Positions 1-7,318 of a DNA stretch of 9,430 nt are shown here, piece by piece. The stretch is from Bacteroidales bacterium UBA3543 (GTDB lineage: Bacteria; Bacteroidota; Bacteroidia; Bacteroidales; UBA932). The position numbers and the translations under genes are program-made. Where the stretch lies: positions 1 to 9,430 of the forward strand of contig DFOK01000078.1 in NCBI GenBank assembly GCA_002376715.1, read 5' to 3'. Numbering within the stretch: the first letter of the stretch is position 1; every line of letters begins with the position of its first letter. The notes below the pieces were generated by a model that made no database searches, was not told where the DNA came from, and saw nothing but the letters and a program-made list of their open reading frames with translations.

Positions 1-744
1 TTTGCCAAACCATTCGGCAAAGAGGATTCCGAGCGTTCCATATATGAGATTGTGGCTGAAAAGGGCTACACCGTTTCTTACGGCATGGAGGATTATAATG
101 CTCTGAAAGATGGTACAGAAAAAATAATACTGCTTCAGGAAAAAGGTAAAGAGGAAAATGTTCTTCCCTACAAGAACGATATTGAGGAATCCGATCTCAC
201 ATTAGCTCAGGTAGTCGATGCAGCTGTAAAGTTCCTTGAAAATGAAAAGGGATTTTTCATTATGGCCGAAGGTGGCAAAATAGATTGGGCGGCCCACTCC
301 AACGACGTTGCCAATACCATTTTCGAAACACTCGATTTTGACGCCGCAATTGAGGTTGCATACAAATTTTATCAACTGCATCCCGATGAAACACTCATTG
401 TGGTAACGGCTGACCATGAGACCGGCGGAATCTCACTTGGCAGTTCAAAAGGCTATAAAGTAGACCTGACAATAGTTAAGGAAATTTTGGATGATATCGA
501 ATATAGAGTTGATAGAACCGAAAGCGAGGGAGAAAAAGCTCCGGATGTCTTCAGTTATATGTCTGCAAAAGAGATTAACTCCTATGTCTCCGATAAAGCT
601 AGTGTAGGCTGGACGACTACAGGGCATACCGGTGGAGCAGTACCCGTATTTGCAATAGGAGTCGGAAGTTCGCTCTTCAGCGGCCGTATGGATAATACCG
701 ACATCCCTAAGAAAATATGTCAGGCTGCGGGCATTATATTCTGA
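1..744 (+). CDS. Alkaline phosphatase, C-terminal part (5' end outside window)
   Basis: Hydrolyses phosphate monoesters, normally in the periplasm, to release inorganic phosphate. The frame is open from base 1 with no stop, so the gene continues off the left edge; the GTG at 52 is only an internal codon. About 247 residues are visible, the second half of a typical 450-570 residue enzyme. Metal ligands of the PhoA family can be placed: Glu at 268-270 and Asp at 283-285 and His at 295-297 (in EGGKIDWAAH), Asp-His at 412-417 (TADHETGG), and the late His at 625-627 (GHTGG). Trp follows the Asp (286-288), where E. coli PhoA has Lys328; this Trp is the form known in Bacillus and TAB5 phosphatases. 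The nucleophile Ser and any signal peptide lie outside the window. The next gene, asnS, has its own promoter, so this is probably the last gene of its transcript. The family call is firm; substrate preference cannot be told. Confidence 0.93.
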   Translation, partial: FAKPFGKEDSERSIYEIVAEKGYTVSYGMEDYNALKDGTEKIILLQEKGKEENVLPYKNDIEESDLTLAQVVDAAVKFLENEKGFFIMAEGGKIDWAAHSNDVANTIFETLDFDAAIEVAYKFYQLHPDETLIVVTADHETGGISLGSSKGYKVDLTIVKEILDDIEYRVDRTESEGEKAPDVFSYMSAKEINSYVSDKASVGWTTTGHTGGAVPVFAIGVGSSLFSGRMDNTDIPKKICQAAGIIF

Positions 745-753
745 TTTTAGACT

Positions 754-785
754 TTTGGTAGTTTGTCATTGATTGTCTAACTTTG
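754..785 (+). promoter_or_regulatory. Bacteroidota-type promoter for asnS
   Basis: The -33 element TTTG lies at 754-757 and the -7 element TAACTTTG at 778-785, with a 20-nt spacer. This is an exact fit to the known Bacteroidota primary-sigma pattern (TTTG, 19-21 nt, TAnnTTTG). Transcription would begin around 790-793, giving a leader of roughly 15 nt before the asnS ATG at 807. It lies in the 62-bp gap after the phosphatase stop and probably drives asnS, udk and the TonB-like gene. Confidence 0.75.
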
Positions 786-806
786 TCATTTTGATTATCA
801 AAAAGT

Positions 807-2192
807 ATGAAAAGAACTAAAGTTATTAAATTGCTTCAACAGGAACCCGGTGGCGAGGTGCTTGTAAAAGGCTGGGTCAGGACTAAACGAGGCAACAAAA
901 ACGTGACATTTATAGCTCTCAATGACGGATCTACCATTAACAACATACAGGTTGTCTGTGATACTACTGCTTTTGACGAGGCATTGCTAAAACAGATTAC
1001 AACCGGTGCCTGCATTGCCGCCAAAGGTGACCTTGTGGCATCATTGGGTAGCGGACAATCTGTCGAAATCCAGGCACGTGAGATTGAGGTATTAGGCACT
1101 GCAGACCCCGATATTTACCCACTTCAAAAGAAGGGGCACAGCATGGAATTCCTACGTGAGATAGCTCACCTTCGTCCCCGTACCAATACTTTCGGCGCCA
1201 TATTGAGAATCCGTCACGCAATGGCATTTGCCATTCACAAATTCTTCAATGACAAAGGGTTTGTCTATCTTCACACCCCGATTATAACAAGTTCCGACTG
1301 CGAAGGCGCAGGCGAAATGTTCCATGTTACAACTCTGAATCTGGAAGATGTTCCCAAAAATGAAGATGGCAGTGTGAATTATGATGAGGATTTTTTCGGC
1401 CGTCAGACTTCACTGACCGTAAGTGGTCAACTTGAAGGCGAGCTCGGAGCAATGGCTTTGGGAGATATTTACACCTTTGGTCCCACTTTCCGCGCTGAGA
1501 ACTCCAACACGCCCCGCCACTTGGCTGAGTTTTGGATGATTGAGCCGGAAATGGCATTTTACGAGATAGAAGACAATATGGATCTGGCTGAAGAGTTTAT
1601 AAAATATCTGGTACAGTATGCCCTCGATCATTGCAAGGATGATCTCAACTTCCTCAACAACATGATTGACAAGGAGCTGATTTCCCGCCTTGAAAGTGTT
1701 GTTAATACTAAGTTTGTCAGACTCTCCTACACTGAAGGTGTGGAAATTCTGAAAAATTCAGGAGTAAAGTTTGAGTTCCCCGTCTCCTGGGGTATAGACC
1801 TCCAGAGTGAACATGAAAGATATCTCGTAGAGAAACATTTTAAGAAACCTGTTATCCTTACCAACTATCCAAAGGAGATCAAGGCATTTTATATGAAACT
1901 TAACGAGGACGGAAAGACGGTTAGGGCAATGGATGTACTCTTCCCTAAAATCGGCGAAATTATAGGTGGTTCCCAAAGGGAGGAATCCCTGGAGAAACTC
2001 GAGCAAAGAATATCGGAACTCGGAATGGATCACTCCAACCTCTGGTGGTATATAGACACCCGCCGGTTTGGCACTGCACCTCATAGCGGATTCGGACTAG
2101 GATTTGAAAGACTTCTGCTTTTTGTGACCGGAATGGCCAACATCAGGGATGTCATTCCTTTCCCCAGAACTCCAAGGAATGCAGAATTTTAA
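807..2192 (+). CDS. asnS: Asparaginyl-tRNA synthetase
   Basis: Cytoplasmic class IIb aminoacyl-tRNA synthetase that charges tRNA-Asn with asparagine using ATP. The 461-residue product has the usual length. An N-terminal OB-fold anticodon-binding domain covers about residues 15-100 (KGWVRTKRGNKNVTFIALNDG). The catalytic domain follows, with motif 2 around 222-248 (FGPTFRAENSNTPRHLAEFW, Arg229) and motif 3 around 428-439 (GFGLGFERLLLF, Arg435). The ending NIRDVIPFPRTP is typical of AsnRS, and the sequence lacks the long C-terminal insertion of bacterial AspRS. The ATG at 807 follows an A-rich stretch with no Shine-Dalgarno, as usual in this phylum, and lies just downstream of a promoter. udk starts 18 nt after the stop, suggesting one transcript. 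Nothing in the protein looks unusual. Confidence 0.98.
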   Translation: MKRTKVIKLLQQEPGGEVLVKGWVRTKRGNKNVTFIALNDGSTINNIQVVCDTTAFDEALLKQITTGACIAAKGDLVASLGSGQSVEIQAREIEVLGTADPDIYPLQKKGHSMEFLREIAHLRPRTNTFGAILRIRHAMAFAIHKFFNDKGFVYLHTPIITSSDCEGAGEMFHVTTLNLEDVPKNEDGSVNYDEDFFGRQTSLTVSGQLEGELGAMALGDIYTFGPTFRAENSNTPRHLAEFWMIEPEMAFYEIEDNMDLAEEFIKYLVQYALDHCKDDLNFLNNMIDKELISRLESVVNTKFVRLSYTEGVEILKNSGVKFEFPVSWGIDLQSEHERYLVEKHFKKPVILTNYPKEIKAFYMKLNEDGKTVRAMDVLFPKIGEIIGGSQREESLEKLEQRISELGMDHSNLWWYIDTRRFGTAPHSGFGLGFERLLLFVTGMANIRDVIPFPRTPRNAEF

Positions 2193-2210
2193 CATAAAAT
2201 TTTAACCATT

Positions 2211-2828
2211 ATGCTTATTATCGGTATAGCCGGCGGCACCGGCTCAGGCAAGACTACAGTGGTCAAAAAAATCTCGGAGCGACTTCACAACAAAGTGGTT
2301 GTAATCCCACAGGACTCCTATTATAAAGACCAAAGTCACCTTCCGATGGAGGTACGCCAAGAGCTAAATTTTGACCATCCGGACGCTATCGATTTTGAAC
2401 TGCTCGTACAGCAACTTAAAGAACTCAAGGAGGGGAAGATAATTGAACAGCCGGTCTATTCCTACATCACCTGCTCCAGATCAACCACAGAAACCGTTAA
2501 GGTCTCCCCTGCTCCAGTAATCATAGTTGAGGGTATCCTTATCTTCACCTGTAAAGAGCTCCGGAAGTTGATGGACATAATGGTTTATGTCGACGCAGAT
2601 GATGATGACCGTCTGATGCGTGTTATCTCAAGGGATATCATGGAGAGGGGTAAAAGCGTGGAAAAAGTAATGGAACGCTACCAAAAGACAGTCAAGCCGA
2701 TGCACCTGCAGTTTATCGCCCCAAGCAAGCGCTACGCCGATATTATCATCCCGCAAGGCGGCCACAACAAAGTAGCCATCAACATACTTATCGCAACAAT
2801 CGGGCAAGCACTCGAAAACAACGACTGA
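2211..2828 (+). CDS. udk: Uridine/cytidine kinase
   Basis: Phosphorylates uridine and cytidine to UMP and CMP with ATP or GTP, in cytoplasmic pyrimidine salvage. The 205-residue product matches the usual 200-215. A P-loop lies at residues 8-16 (GGTGSGKTT, Lys14). The nucleoside-site segments of the family follow: QDSYY at 34-38 and the FDHPDAID stretch at 54-61. VEGIL is at 106-110, and the signature HLQFIAPSKRYADIIIP covers 165-181. These separate it from phosphoribulokinase and pantothenate kinase relatives. The start at 2211 puts the P-loop at the normal distance from the N-terminus. Its stop overlaps the next start by one base (TGATG), so the downstream TonB-like gene is probably translationally coupled. 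The pairing with that gene gives no obvious functional hint. Confidence 0.97.
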   Translation: MLIIGIAGGTGSGKTTVVKKISERLHNKVVVIPQDSYYKDQSHLPMEVRQELNFDHPDAIDFELLVQQLKELKEGKIIEQPVYSYITCSRSTTETVKVSPAPVIIVEGILIFTCKELRKLMDIMVYVDADDDDRLMRVISRDIMERGKSVEKVMERYQKTVKPMHLQFIAPSKRYADIIIPQGGHNKVAINILIATIGQALENND

Positions 2829-3565
2829 TGGAGGAGAAGCACAATAAAAACAATAAAAGAACTGGACAGAGGGTCGGGTTGTACCTGACCCTTATTTTCC
2901 ACCTTTCGGTACTTATAGTGCTGTTGCTAGTATCCATCAATTCATTGGTGGCTCCTGAGGCCTCATTTGTTCTGGATTTTACCAAACAGGAGCAAATTGA
3001 AGAGGAACAAAGAATGATGGAATTAAAAGAAGATATTAGCCGCGAGCTGGATCACCTTCTCACTATTCCCAGAGGACAGATCCGCAATATAGCTGTGGAT
3101 GTAGGCACTCGATTAAAGGATGACCGTCATTCCAATCCTGACCGGGTCTATGAAGAGGCTCGCGAACTGCAGCGAAAACTGGATGCCTCCAAAGAGGATG
3201 CGCTGAAAGAGGAGTCAACTGAAACAGTAGACCTCAATCCTGAGCCGGAAAAAGAAAAGAAAAAAGAGGAATCTCCCACCTACAAAGGTCCTTCAGTCAT
3301 TTCCTACCGGCTTGATGGACGCAAGGCACATTTTCTTCCTGTCCCTGCCTACAAAGGCTATGGTTCTGGAGATGTTTTCGTGGAAATAGTCGTAAATCCA
3401 AGAGGACGAGTTATCGATGCACGCGTAATGGAAAGCATTTCGAGCGCGGATAAATCGCTTCACGACTTTGCGATAGAGGCTGCGATGCGCTCCCGCTTCG
3501 CAGCCTCAGAAGGTTCCGGACCCCGCCAAACCGGCGAAATCCATTACCGATTCATCGGACAATAA
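2828..3565 (+). CDS. TonB-like protein (membrane anchor plus TonB C-terminal domain)
   Basis: A 245-residue protein built like a TonB energy transducer: a short basic cytoplasmic N-terminus (1-15), one membrane helix at about 17-40 (GLYLTLIFHLSVLIVLLLVS), a charged linker, and a TonB_C-like domain from about 168 to 244 (GDVFVEIVVNPRGRVIDARVMES, then FAIEAAMRSRFAAS and a final GEIHYRFIGQ). Such domains contact outer-membrane receptors in TonB-ExbB-ExbD systems. The linker differs from classical TonB: instead of a long Pro-Glu/Pro-Lys stretch it has an acidic/basic segment, likely helical, at 52-135 and only a short NPEPEKEKKKEESP at 137-150. No exbB, exbD or receptor gene is visible, so an energy-transducing role is inferred from architecture only. 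It could instead be a structural envelope protein using the same fold. The ATG shares one base with the udk stop. Confidence 0.82.
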   Translation: MEEKHNKNNKRTGQRVGLYLTLIFHLSVLIVLLLVSINSLVAPEASFVLDFTKQEQIEEEQRMMELKEDISRELDHLLTIPRGQIRNIAVDVGTRLKDDRHSNPDRVYEEARELQRKLDASKEDALKEESTETVDLNPEPEKEKKKEESPTYKGPSVISYRLDGRKAHFLPVPAYKGYGSGDVFVEIVVNPRGRVIDARVMESISSADKSLHDFAIEAAMRSRFAASEGSGPRQTGEIHYRFIGQ

Positions 3566-3568
3566 ACC

Positions 3569-3603
3569 GTGGTGCGGGGTACGAGTTACGCGGTACGGGG
3601 TAC
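3569..3603 (-). repeat. Heptamer repeat array, 5 units, between convergent genes
   Basis: Read on the - strand, five consecutive 7-nt units fit G(T/C)A(A/C)CCC with changes: GTACCCC, GTACCGC, GTAACTC, GTACCCC and a degenerate GCACCAC. The array fills most of the 44-bp gap between the TonB-like stop (3565) and the S41 protease stop (3610). It shares an 18-nt exact match with the array at 9294-9349 (3573-3590 on - equals 9314-9331 on +). I see no convincing intrinsic terminator in this gap. Function unknown. Confidence 0.75.
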
Positions 3604-3609
3604 TCTAAA

Positions 3610-5193
3610 CTACTCTCCCAGTACTCTTTTGATAACATTATCATTCTTCAGATAGATCGGATAGAAGGCATCGTCATCCATAGGTGTATATCTGCCGATA
3701 ACCGCTTTGACCTGTGTCATTATTATTTCTCCTGAAATCTCCCAATCAGACTTTGAAGGGATGACACCATTTGCCGTCGTGTATTCTATGAATTCTTTCT
3801 TCAGATTAAACTCAGAGAAAAAAGTGTAGAGAGCATCCAGATCCGTGATACTTCTCATCCGTGCACGATGCTTATCGCTGAATTTATTGGCAAATTTGAC
3901 AACCAGACTCTGACGATTGCACTTTATCAGATAATCGGAAACACCTACCGTGTCAAGAGGCACAAAAACATCGGGAATAATACCTCCACCACCATACACT
4001 ACCTTTCCTCCGGGAGTAACATATTTGAGTGAATCATTAACCTTGATGCTGTCCGCACTCATCATCTCACCATGCTCATACCGCTCTAAAATATCCATAT
4101 CGTACTTGTCGGAATAGGGTTTCTGGATGCATCTGCCTGTAGGGGTATAGAAACGTGCCACTGTCAGACGTATACCCGATCCGTCCGAAAAATAGACCGG
4201 TTCCTGCACAAGACCCTTTCCAAATGAGCGCAACCCATAGATCAGAGCTCTGTCATTGTCCTGCATCGCTCCCGCAAAAATCTCACTTGAAGAGGCTGAG
4301 GCTTCATTTATTATCACGGCAAGTTCAATATCCTTGCAACTGCCCTTGCCATCCGCAACAAAATCCTGACGGGGACGATTTTTACCCTCCATATAGACTA
4401 CAAGATCACCCTTTTTCAAAAATTCGTTGGAGAGCATCATTGCCTGATCGAGATATCCGCCGGTATTATCCCTCAAATCGAATATAAGCCGTTTCATCCC
4501 CTTTTCACGCAGGGTAAGGGTTGCTTGAAGGAATTCAAAATAGGTTGTCTTGGAAAATTTGGCTAGTTTGATATATCCCGTGGTATCATTTATCATAAAT
4601 GCCACATCCACACTATTAACCGGAATCATATCCCTGACAATGGTAAAGGGGATCAGCTTTTCTTCACCATTCCTCTTGAGTTCCAGTTTGACCTTTGTAC
4701 CCCTGGGTCCTCTCATCATCGACACCATAGAATCCTGATGCATATTAACTCCGGCAACATTTCTGTCATCAATCTTTATTATGCGGTCTCCGCTGAGCAG
4801 CCCCGCTTTCTCGGAAGGGCCGCCGGCAATGACATTGGTCACTATCGCCGTATCATTGGGGACGTTAAACTGAATACCGATACCATCAAATCCCCCCTGA
4901 AGAGCCTCATCGGCTTTTTCCAGATCCATTGGAGGCAAATAGACCGAATGAGGATCAAGTTCCGCCATAAAAGCGGGAAGGATTTTTTCCGTCACGGCCT
5001 TGTGGTCGATATCGTCAACATAGTCCTTATCCACACTATTGAGCACAAGCATAAGTTTTGCCCAATCATCTTTCGTGGCATCCAGGTCTATCACATTCTT
5101 TTTGGAAACTCTCTGAATCATCAAGACCAGCATCAGAACGATGATAATCCATACCGATATCCTCAGTATTCTCATAGTTTTGTCATTGCCCAT
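3610..5193 (-). CDS. S41 family C-terminal processing protease (CtpA/Prc type)
   Basis: Membrane-anchored serine protease expected to act in the periplasm, trimming or degrading proteins from their C-terminal ends. The 527-residue product has one N-terminal membrane helix at about 10-27 (LRISVWIIIVLMLVLMI), a family helical region to about 90, a PDZ domain at about 95-180 (GIGIQF, GPSEKAGLLSGDRIIKIDD), and the protease core from about 185 to 415. The catalytic Ser is most likely Ser301 in NEASASSSEIFAGA and the Lys is Lys326 in SFGKGLVQ, with Gln330 in its conserved place. GGIIPDV at 403-409 ends the conserved core. A C-terminal extension of about 110 residues (418-527) goes beyond the minimal CtpA core; extended forms are common in Bacteroidota. 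It is the last gene of the four-gene - strand cluster, starting 12 nt after the deaminase stop. No Shine-Dalgarno is seen before the ATG. Confidence 0.95.
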   Translation of the reverse strand: MGNDKTMRILRISVWIIIVLMLVLMIQRVSKKNVIDLDATKDDWAKLMLVLNSVDKDYVDDIDHKAVTEKILPAFMAELDPHSVYLPPMDLEKADEALQGGFDGIGIQFNVPNDTAIVTNVIAGGPSEKAGLLSGDRIIKIDDRNVAGVNMHQDSMVSMMRGPRGTKVKLELKRNGEEKLIPFTIVRDMIPVNSVDVAFMINDTTGYIKLAKFSKTTYFEFLQATLTLREKGMKRLIFDLRDNTGGYLDQAMMLSNEFLKKGDLVVYMEGKNRPRQDFVADGKGSCKDIELAVIINEASASSSEIFAGAMQDNDRALIYGLRSFGKGLVQEPVYFSDGSGIRLTVARFYTPTGRCIQKPYSDKYDMDILERYEHGEMMSADSIKVNDSLKYVTPGGKVVYGGGGIIPDVFVPLDTVGVSDYLIKCNRQSLVVKFANKFSDKHRARMRSITDLDALYTFFSEFNLKKEFIEYTTANGVIPSKSDWEISGEIIMTQVKAVIGRYTPMDDDAFYPIYLKNDNVIKRVLGE

Positions 5194-5205
5194 GATAAAG
5201 GAGAA

Positions 5206-5622
5206 TTATAACTGTTGAACCTCAATGCCCGCCCTTCGAAGCAGATCAATACCGTCAGTAATACGATAATCTTCATGATAGACTACCCTCTTGATACCGG
5301 CCTGTATGATAAGTTTGGCACATTCCAGACAGGGAGAGGCAGTCACATAAAGTGTCGAACCTTCACTGCTGTTACCGCTCTTTGCCACCTTGGTTATGGC
5401 ATTCGCTTCAGCGTGGAGAACATAGGCCTTGGTGGCACCGGTTTCATCCTCACACACATTTTCAAAGCCTGATGGTGTGCCATTGTATCCATCTGATATT
5501 ATCATTCTGTCCTTGACAATGAGCGCACCAACCTGTTTGCGTTTACAATAGGAGTTTTTTGCCCAGACCTGTGCCATCTCGAGATAACTCAAGTCAAATT
5601 TAGTTTGCTTGTTATTATGCAT
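5206..5622 (-). CDS. dCMP deaminase family protein (ComEB-like)
   Basis: Zinc-dependent cytidine-deaminase-fold enzyme, probably converting dCMP to dUMP for thymidylate synthesis in the cytoplasm. The 138-residue product has the zinc and proton-shuttle motif HAEANA (His70, Glu72) and the second zinc motif SPCLECAK (Cys98, Cys101). The segment GYNGTPSGFENVC at 45-57 is typical of deoxycytidylate deaminases and argues against cytidine deaminase, TadA or RibD, as do CKRKQVGA at 26-33 and the length. Allosteric regulation by dCTP/dTTP is known for some members but cannot be judged here. The start (5622) is 13 nt after the acyl-CoA synthetase stop and the stop is 12 nt before the protease start, so it is embedded in the operon although its pathway differs from its neighbours. 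Confidence 0.93.
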   Translation of the reverse strand: MHNNKQTKFDLSYLEMAQVWAKNSYCKRKQVGALIVKDRMIISDGYNGTPSGFENVCEDETGATKAYVLHAEANAITKVAKSGNSSEGSTLYVTASPCLECAKLIIQAGIKRVVYHEDYRITDGIDLLRRAGIEVQQL

Positions 5623-5635
5623 TTCAATTCTCTAT

Positions 5636-7309
5636 CTAGTTGCTTTCGGCAGGAGCGCTGCTTCTCTGGTAAATGTAGCGCTTGATACTGCGTTTGGGTG
5701 TTTTTTCAAATTCTTCAGGAACAATCTCTACTCCGGCCAGTTTGCAATAGTTGGGAAGTTCGAGATTGGCAATCTGGATGTCTTCCTGAAGTTTTTCGAG
5801 AAGTTGCTCTTCCGAAAGCCCCTCTTCATCTGCCTGATCGAAATCGGGAAAGATAAGAGCAATCAAGGAAGATTTATCCTCAACCACAAGTGCCTCTACT
5901 ACATAAGGCAGGTTATTGAGGATACTCTCTATCTCCTCAGGATAGATATTCTGGCCCGAAGGACCGAGAATCATGGTTTTACTACGTCCTTTAAGGAAGA
6001 GATATCCATCAGAGTCCATCACACCCATATCGCCGGTCTTTAACCAGCCGTTACAGAGTACTTCATCAGTAGCCTCCTTGTTTTTATAATAACCAAGGAA
6101 GACATTGTCGCCCCTTACATAGATTTCCCCCGGAATATTTTTAGGGTCTTTTGAATCAATCTTGATTTCCATTCTGGGAGCAGCTTTTCCGCAAGAGTAA
6201 AGTTTAGTCTTGTCCCATGGAGCGTACGCTATGATGGGAGCACACTCGGTCATGCCATAGCCCACTGTAAATGGAAAGTTGATTCTTTTGAAGAATGCTT
6301 CGGCTTCGCGGTTAAGGGCGGCTCCGCCAATAATCACCTCTTTAAATTTGCCACCAAAAGCAGACACTATGCTATTGAGTATCTTTTTCTGGATCATCTG
6401 GTCTATTACAGGAAGATTGAGCAGGAGCTTGATCCTATTCTTGTTGATTATGGGGGCGAGCATCCTCTTATAAATTTTCTCAATAATAAGCGGAACAGCA
6501 ATAATGATGTCCGGCTTGATCGTACCCATAGCATCCAGGATAATATTAGGGCTGGGTAGTTTAGTTAGGAAGTGTGTATGTCCTCCTACAGACATTATAA
6601 ACATAAATTCGAACATCATCCCATACATGTGTGCCGTAGGAAGCATGGATACAAGATTGGAGGTATTGTTAAGTTGCGGATGTACCGCCTTCGCAAAAAG
6701 AATATTGGAGTGGAGAGACCTGTAAGGAAGCATTACTCCCTTTGAGAAGCCCGTAGTACCGGATGTATAGTTGATCATCGCAAGCTCGTTGGGAGAGTCT
6801 TCATAGTACTTTACATTGGCTGGGGTAAAGCTATTTGGATATTTCTTACCGAACAGCTCATTTAGATGCTCCCTGGCTTGGATATATTTCTCATCCTTTG
6901 CAAAGACGACACTGACATCATTCATAGAGAGTATCGCCTCTACATCAGGCATTTCTGCACTATTGAGGTTCTCCCAAATTGAGTCTCCGACAATAAGAAT
7001 TTTTGAGTCGGAGTGATTGACCAGATTATGTATGTTTGCCGGTTTGAATTCGTGAAGAAGTGGCACAGGTACGGCTCCATAGGTAAGTGTAGCAAGGAAG
7101 GCCACTCCCCAGTTTGACTGGTTGCGGCCACAAATTGCTATTTTATCTCCTTTGACGATATCGCAGCTCTCGAAGAATATATGCAGTTTTGCGATTCTTC
7201 GCGCTACATCGCGATAGTTAAGAGTAAGTCCCTTGTAGTCAGAGAGTGCAGGGCAATCCCAGTTCTTTTTAAAACTCTCTTCGAACAGTTTGTTGACAGA
7301 TTTTTTCAT
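5636..7309 (-). CDS. AMP-forming acyl-CoA synthetase-like ligase
   Basis: Adenylate-forming enzyme of the ANL superfamily, most like long-chain fatty acid-CoA ligases, which activate a carboxylic acid with ATP and pass it to CoA. In the 557-residue product the P-loop is YTSGTTGFSKG at 181-191, the A5 motif GYGMTE at 350-355, and GWLKTGD at 421-427 with the ATP-ribose Asp427. The hinge region KGRSKTMILGPSGQNIYPEEIE at about 440-461 leads into the C-terminal domain. Near the end, where the adenylation-step Lys lies (usually GK in the A10 motif), the sequence reads TPKRSIKR (537-544), so the Lys could be 539 or 543 and cannot be fixed by eye. The substrate is unknown; an acyl-ACP ligase or another carboxylate is possible. 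No signal peptide is evident. Between the ABC exporter (9-nt gap) and the deaminase (13-nt gap) it is likely co-transcribed; a link to lipid handling with the exporter is inference. Confidence 0.9.
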   Translation of the reverse strand: MKKSVNKLFEESFKKNWDCPALSDYKGLTLNYRDVARRIAKLHIFFESCDIVKGDKIAICGRNQSNWGVAFLATLTYGAVPVPLLHEFKPANIHNLVNHSDSKILIVGDSIWENLNSAEMPDVEAILSMNDVSVVFAKDEKYIQAREHLNELFGKKYPNSFTPANVKYYEDSPNELAMINYTSGTTGFSKGVMLPYRSLHSNILFAKAVHPQLNNTSNLVSMLPTAHMYGMMFEFMFIMSVGGHTHFLTKLPSPNIILDAMGTIKPDIIIAVPLIIEKIYKRMLAPIINKNRIKLLLNLPVIDQMIQKKILNSIVSAFGGKFKEVIIGGAALNREAEAFFKRINFPFTVGYGMTECAPIIAYAPWDKTKLYSCGKAAPRMEIKIDSKDPKNIPGEIYVRGDNVFLGYYKNKEATDEVLCNGWLKTGDMGVMDSDGYLFLKGRSKTMILGPSGQNIYPEEIESILNNLPYVVEALVVEDKSSLIALIFPDFDQADEEGLSEEQLLEKLQEDIQIANLELPNYCKLAGVEIVPEEFEKTPKRSIKRYIYQRSSAPAESN

Positions 7310-7318
7310 CGGTTATTA

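Noticed and set aside
52..744. Alkaline phosphatase as a complete short gene starting at GTG 52
   Set aside because: The frame is open back to base 1, and the visible part lacks the nucleophile region, so it is the 3' part of a longer gene cut by the window edge.
3566..3609. Bidirectional terminator between the convergent genes
   Set aside because: Only short 4-bp complementarities are present and no stable stem with a T-run could be drawn; the gap is mostly the heptamer array.
4738..5211. Open frame of 157 codons on the + strand, opposite the N-terminal half of the protease gene
   Set aside because: It lies entirely antisense to a well-supported S41 protease with PDZ and catalytic motifs, and its translation shows no family motif.
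5609..6043. Open frame of 144 codons on the + strand, opposite the 3' end of the acyl-CoA synthetase gene
   Set aside because: It is antisense to conserved coding sequence, has no recognisable domain, and overlaps the deaminase start.
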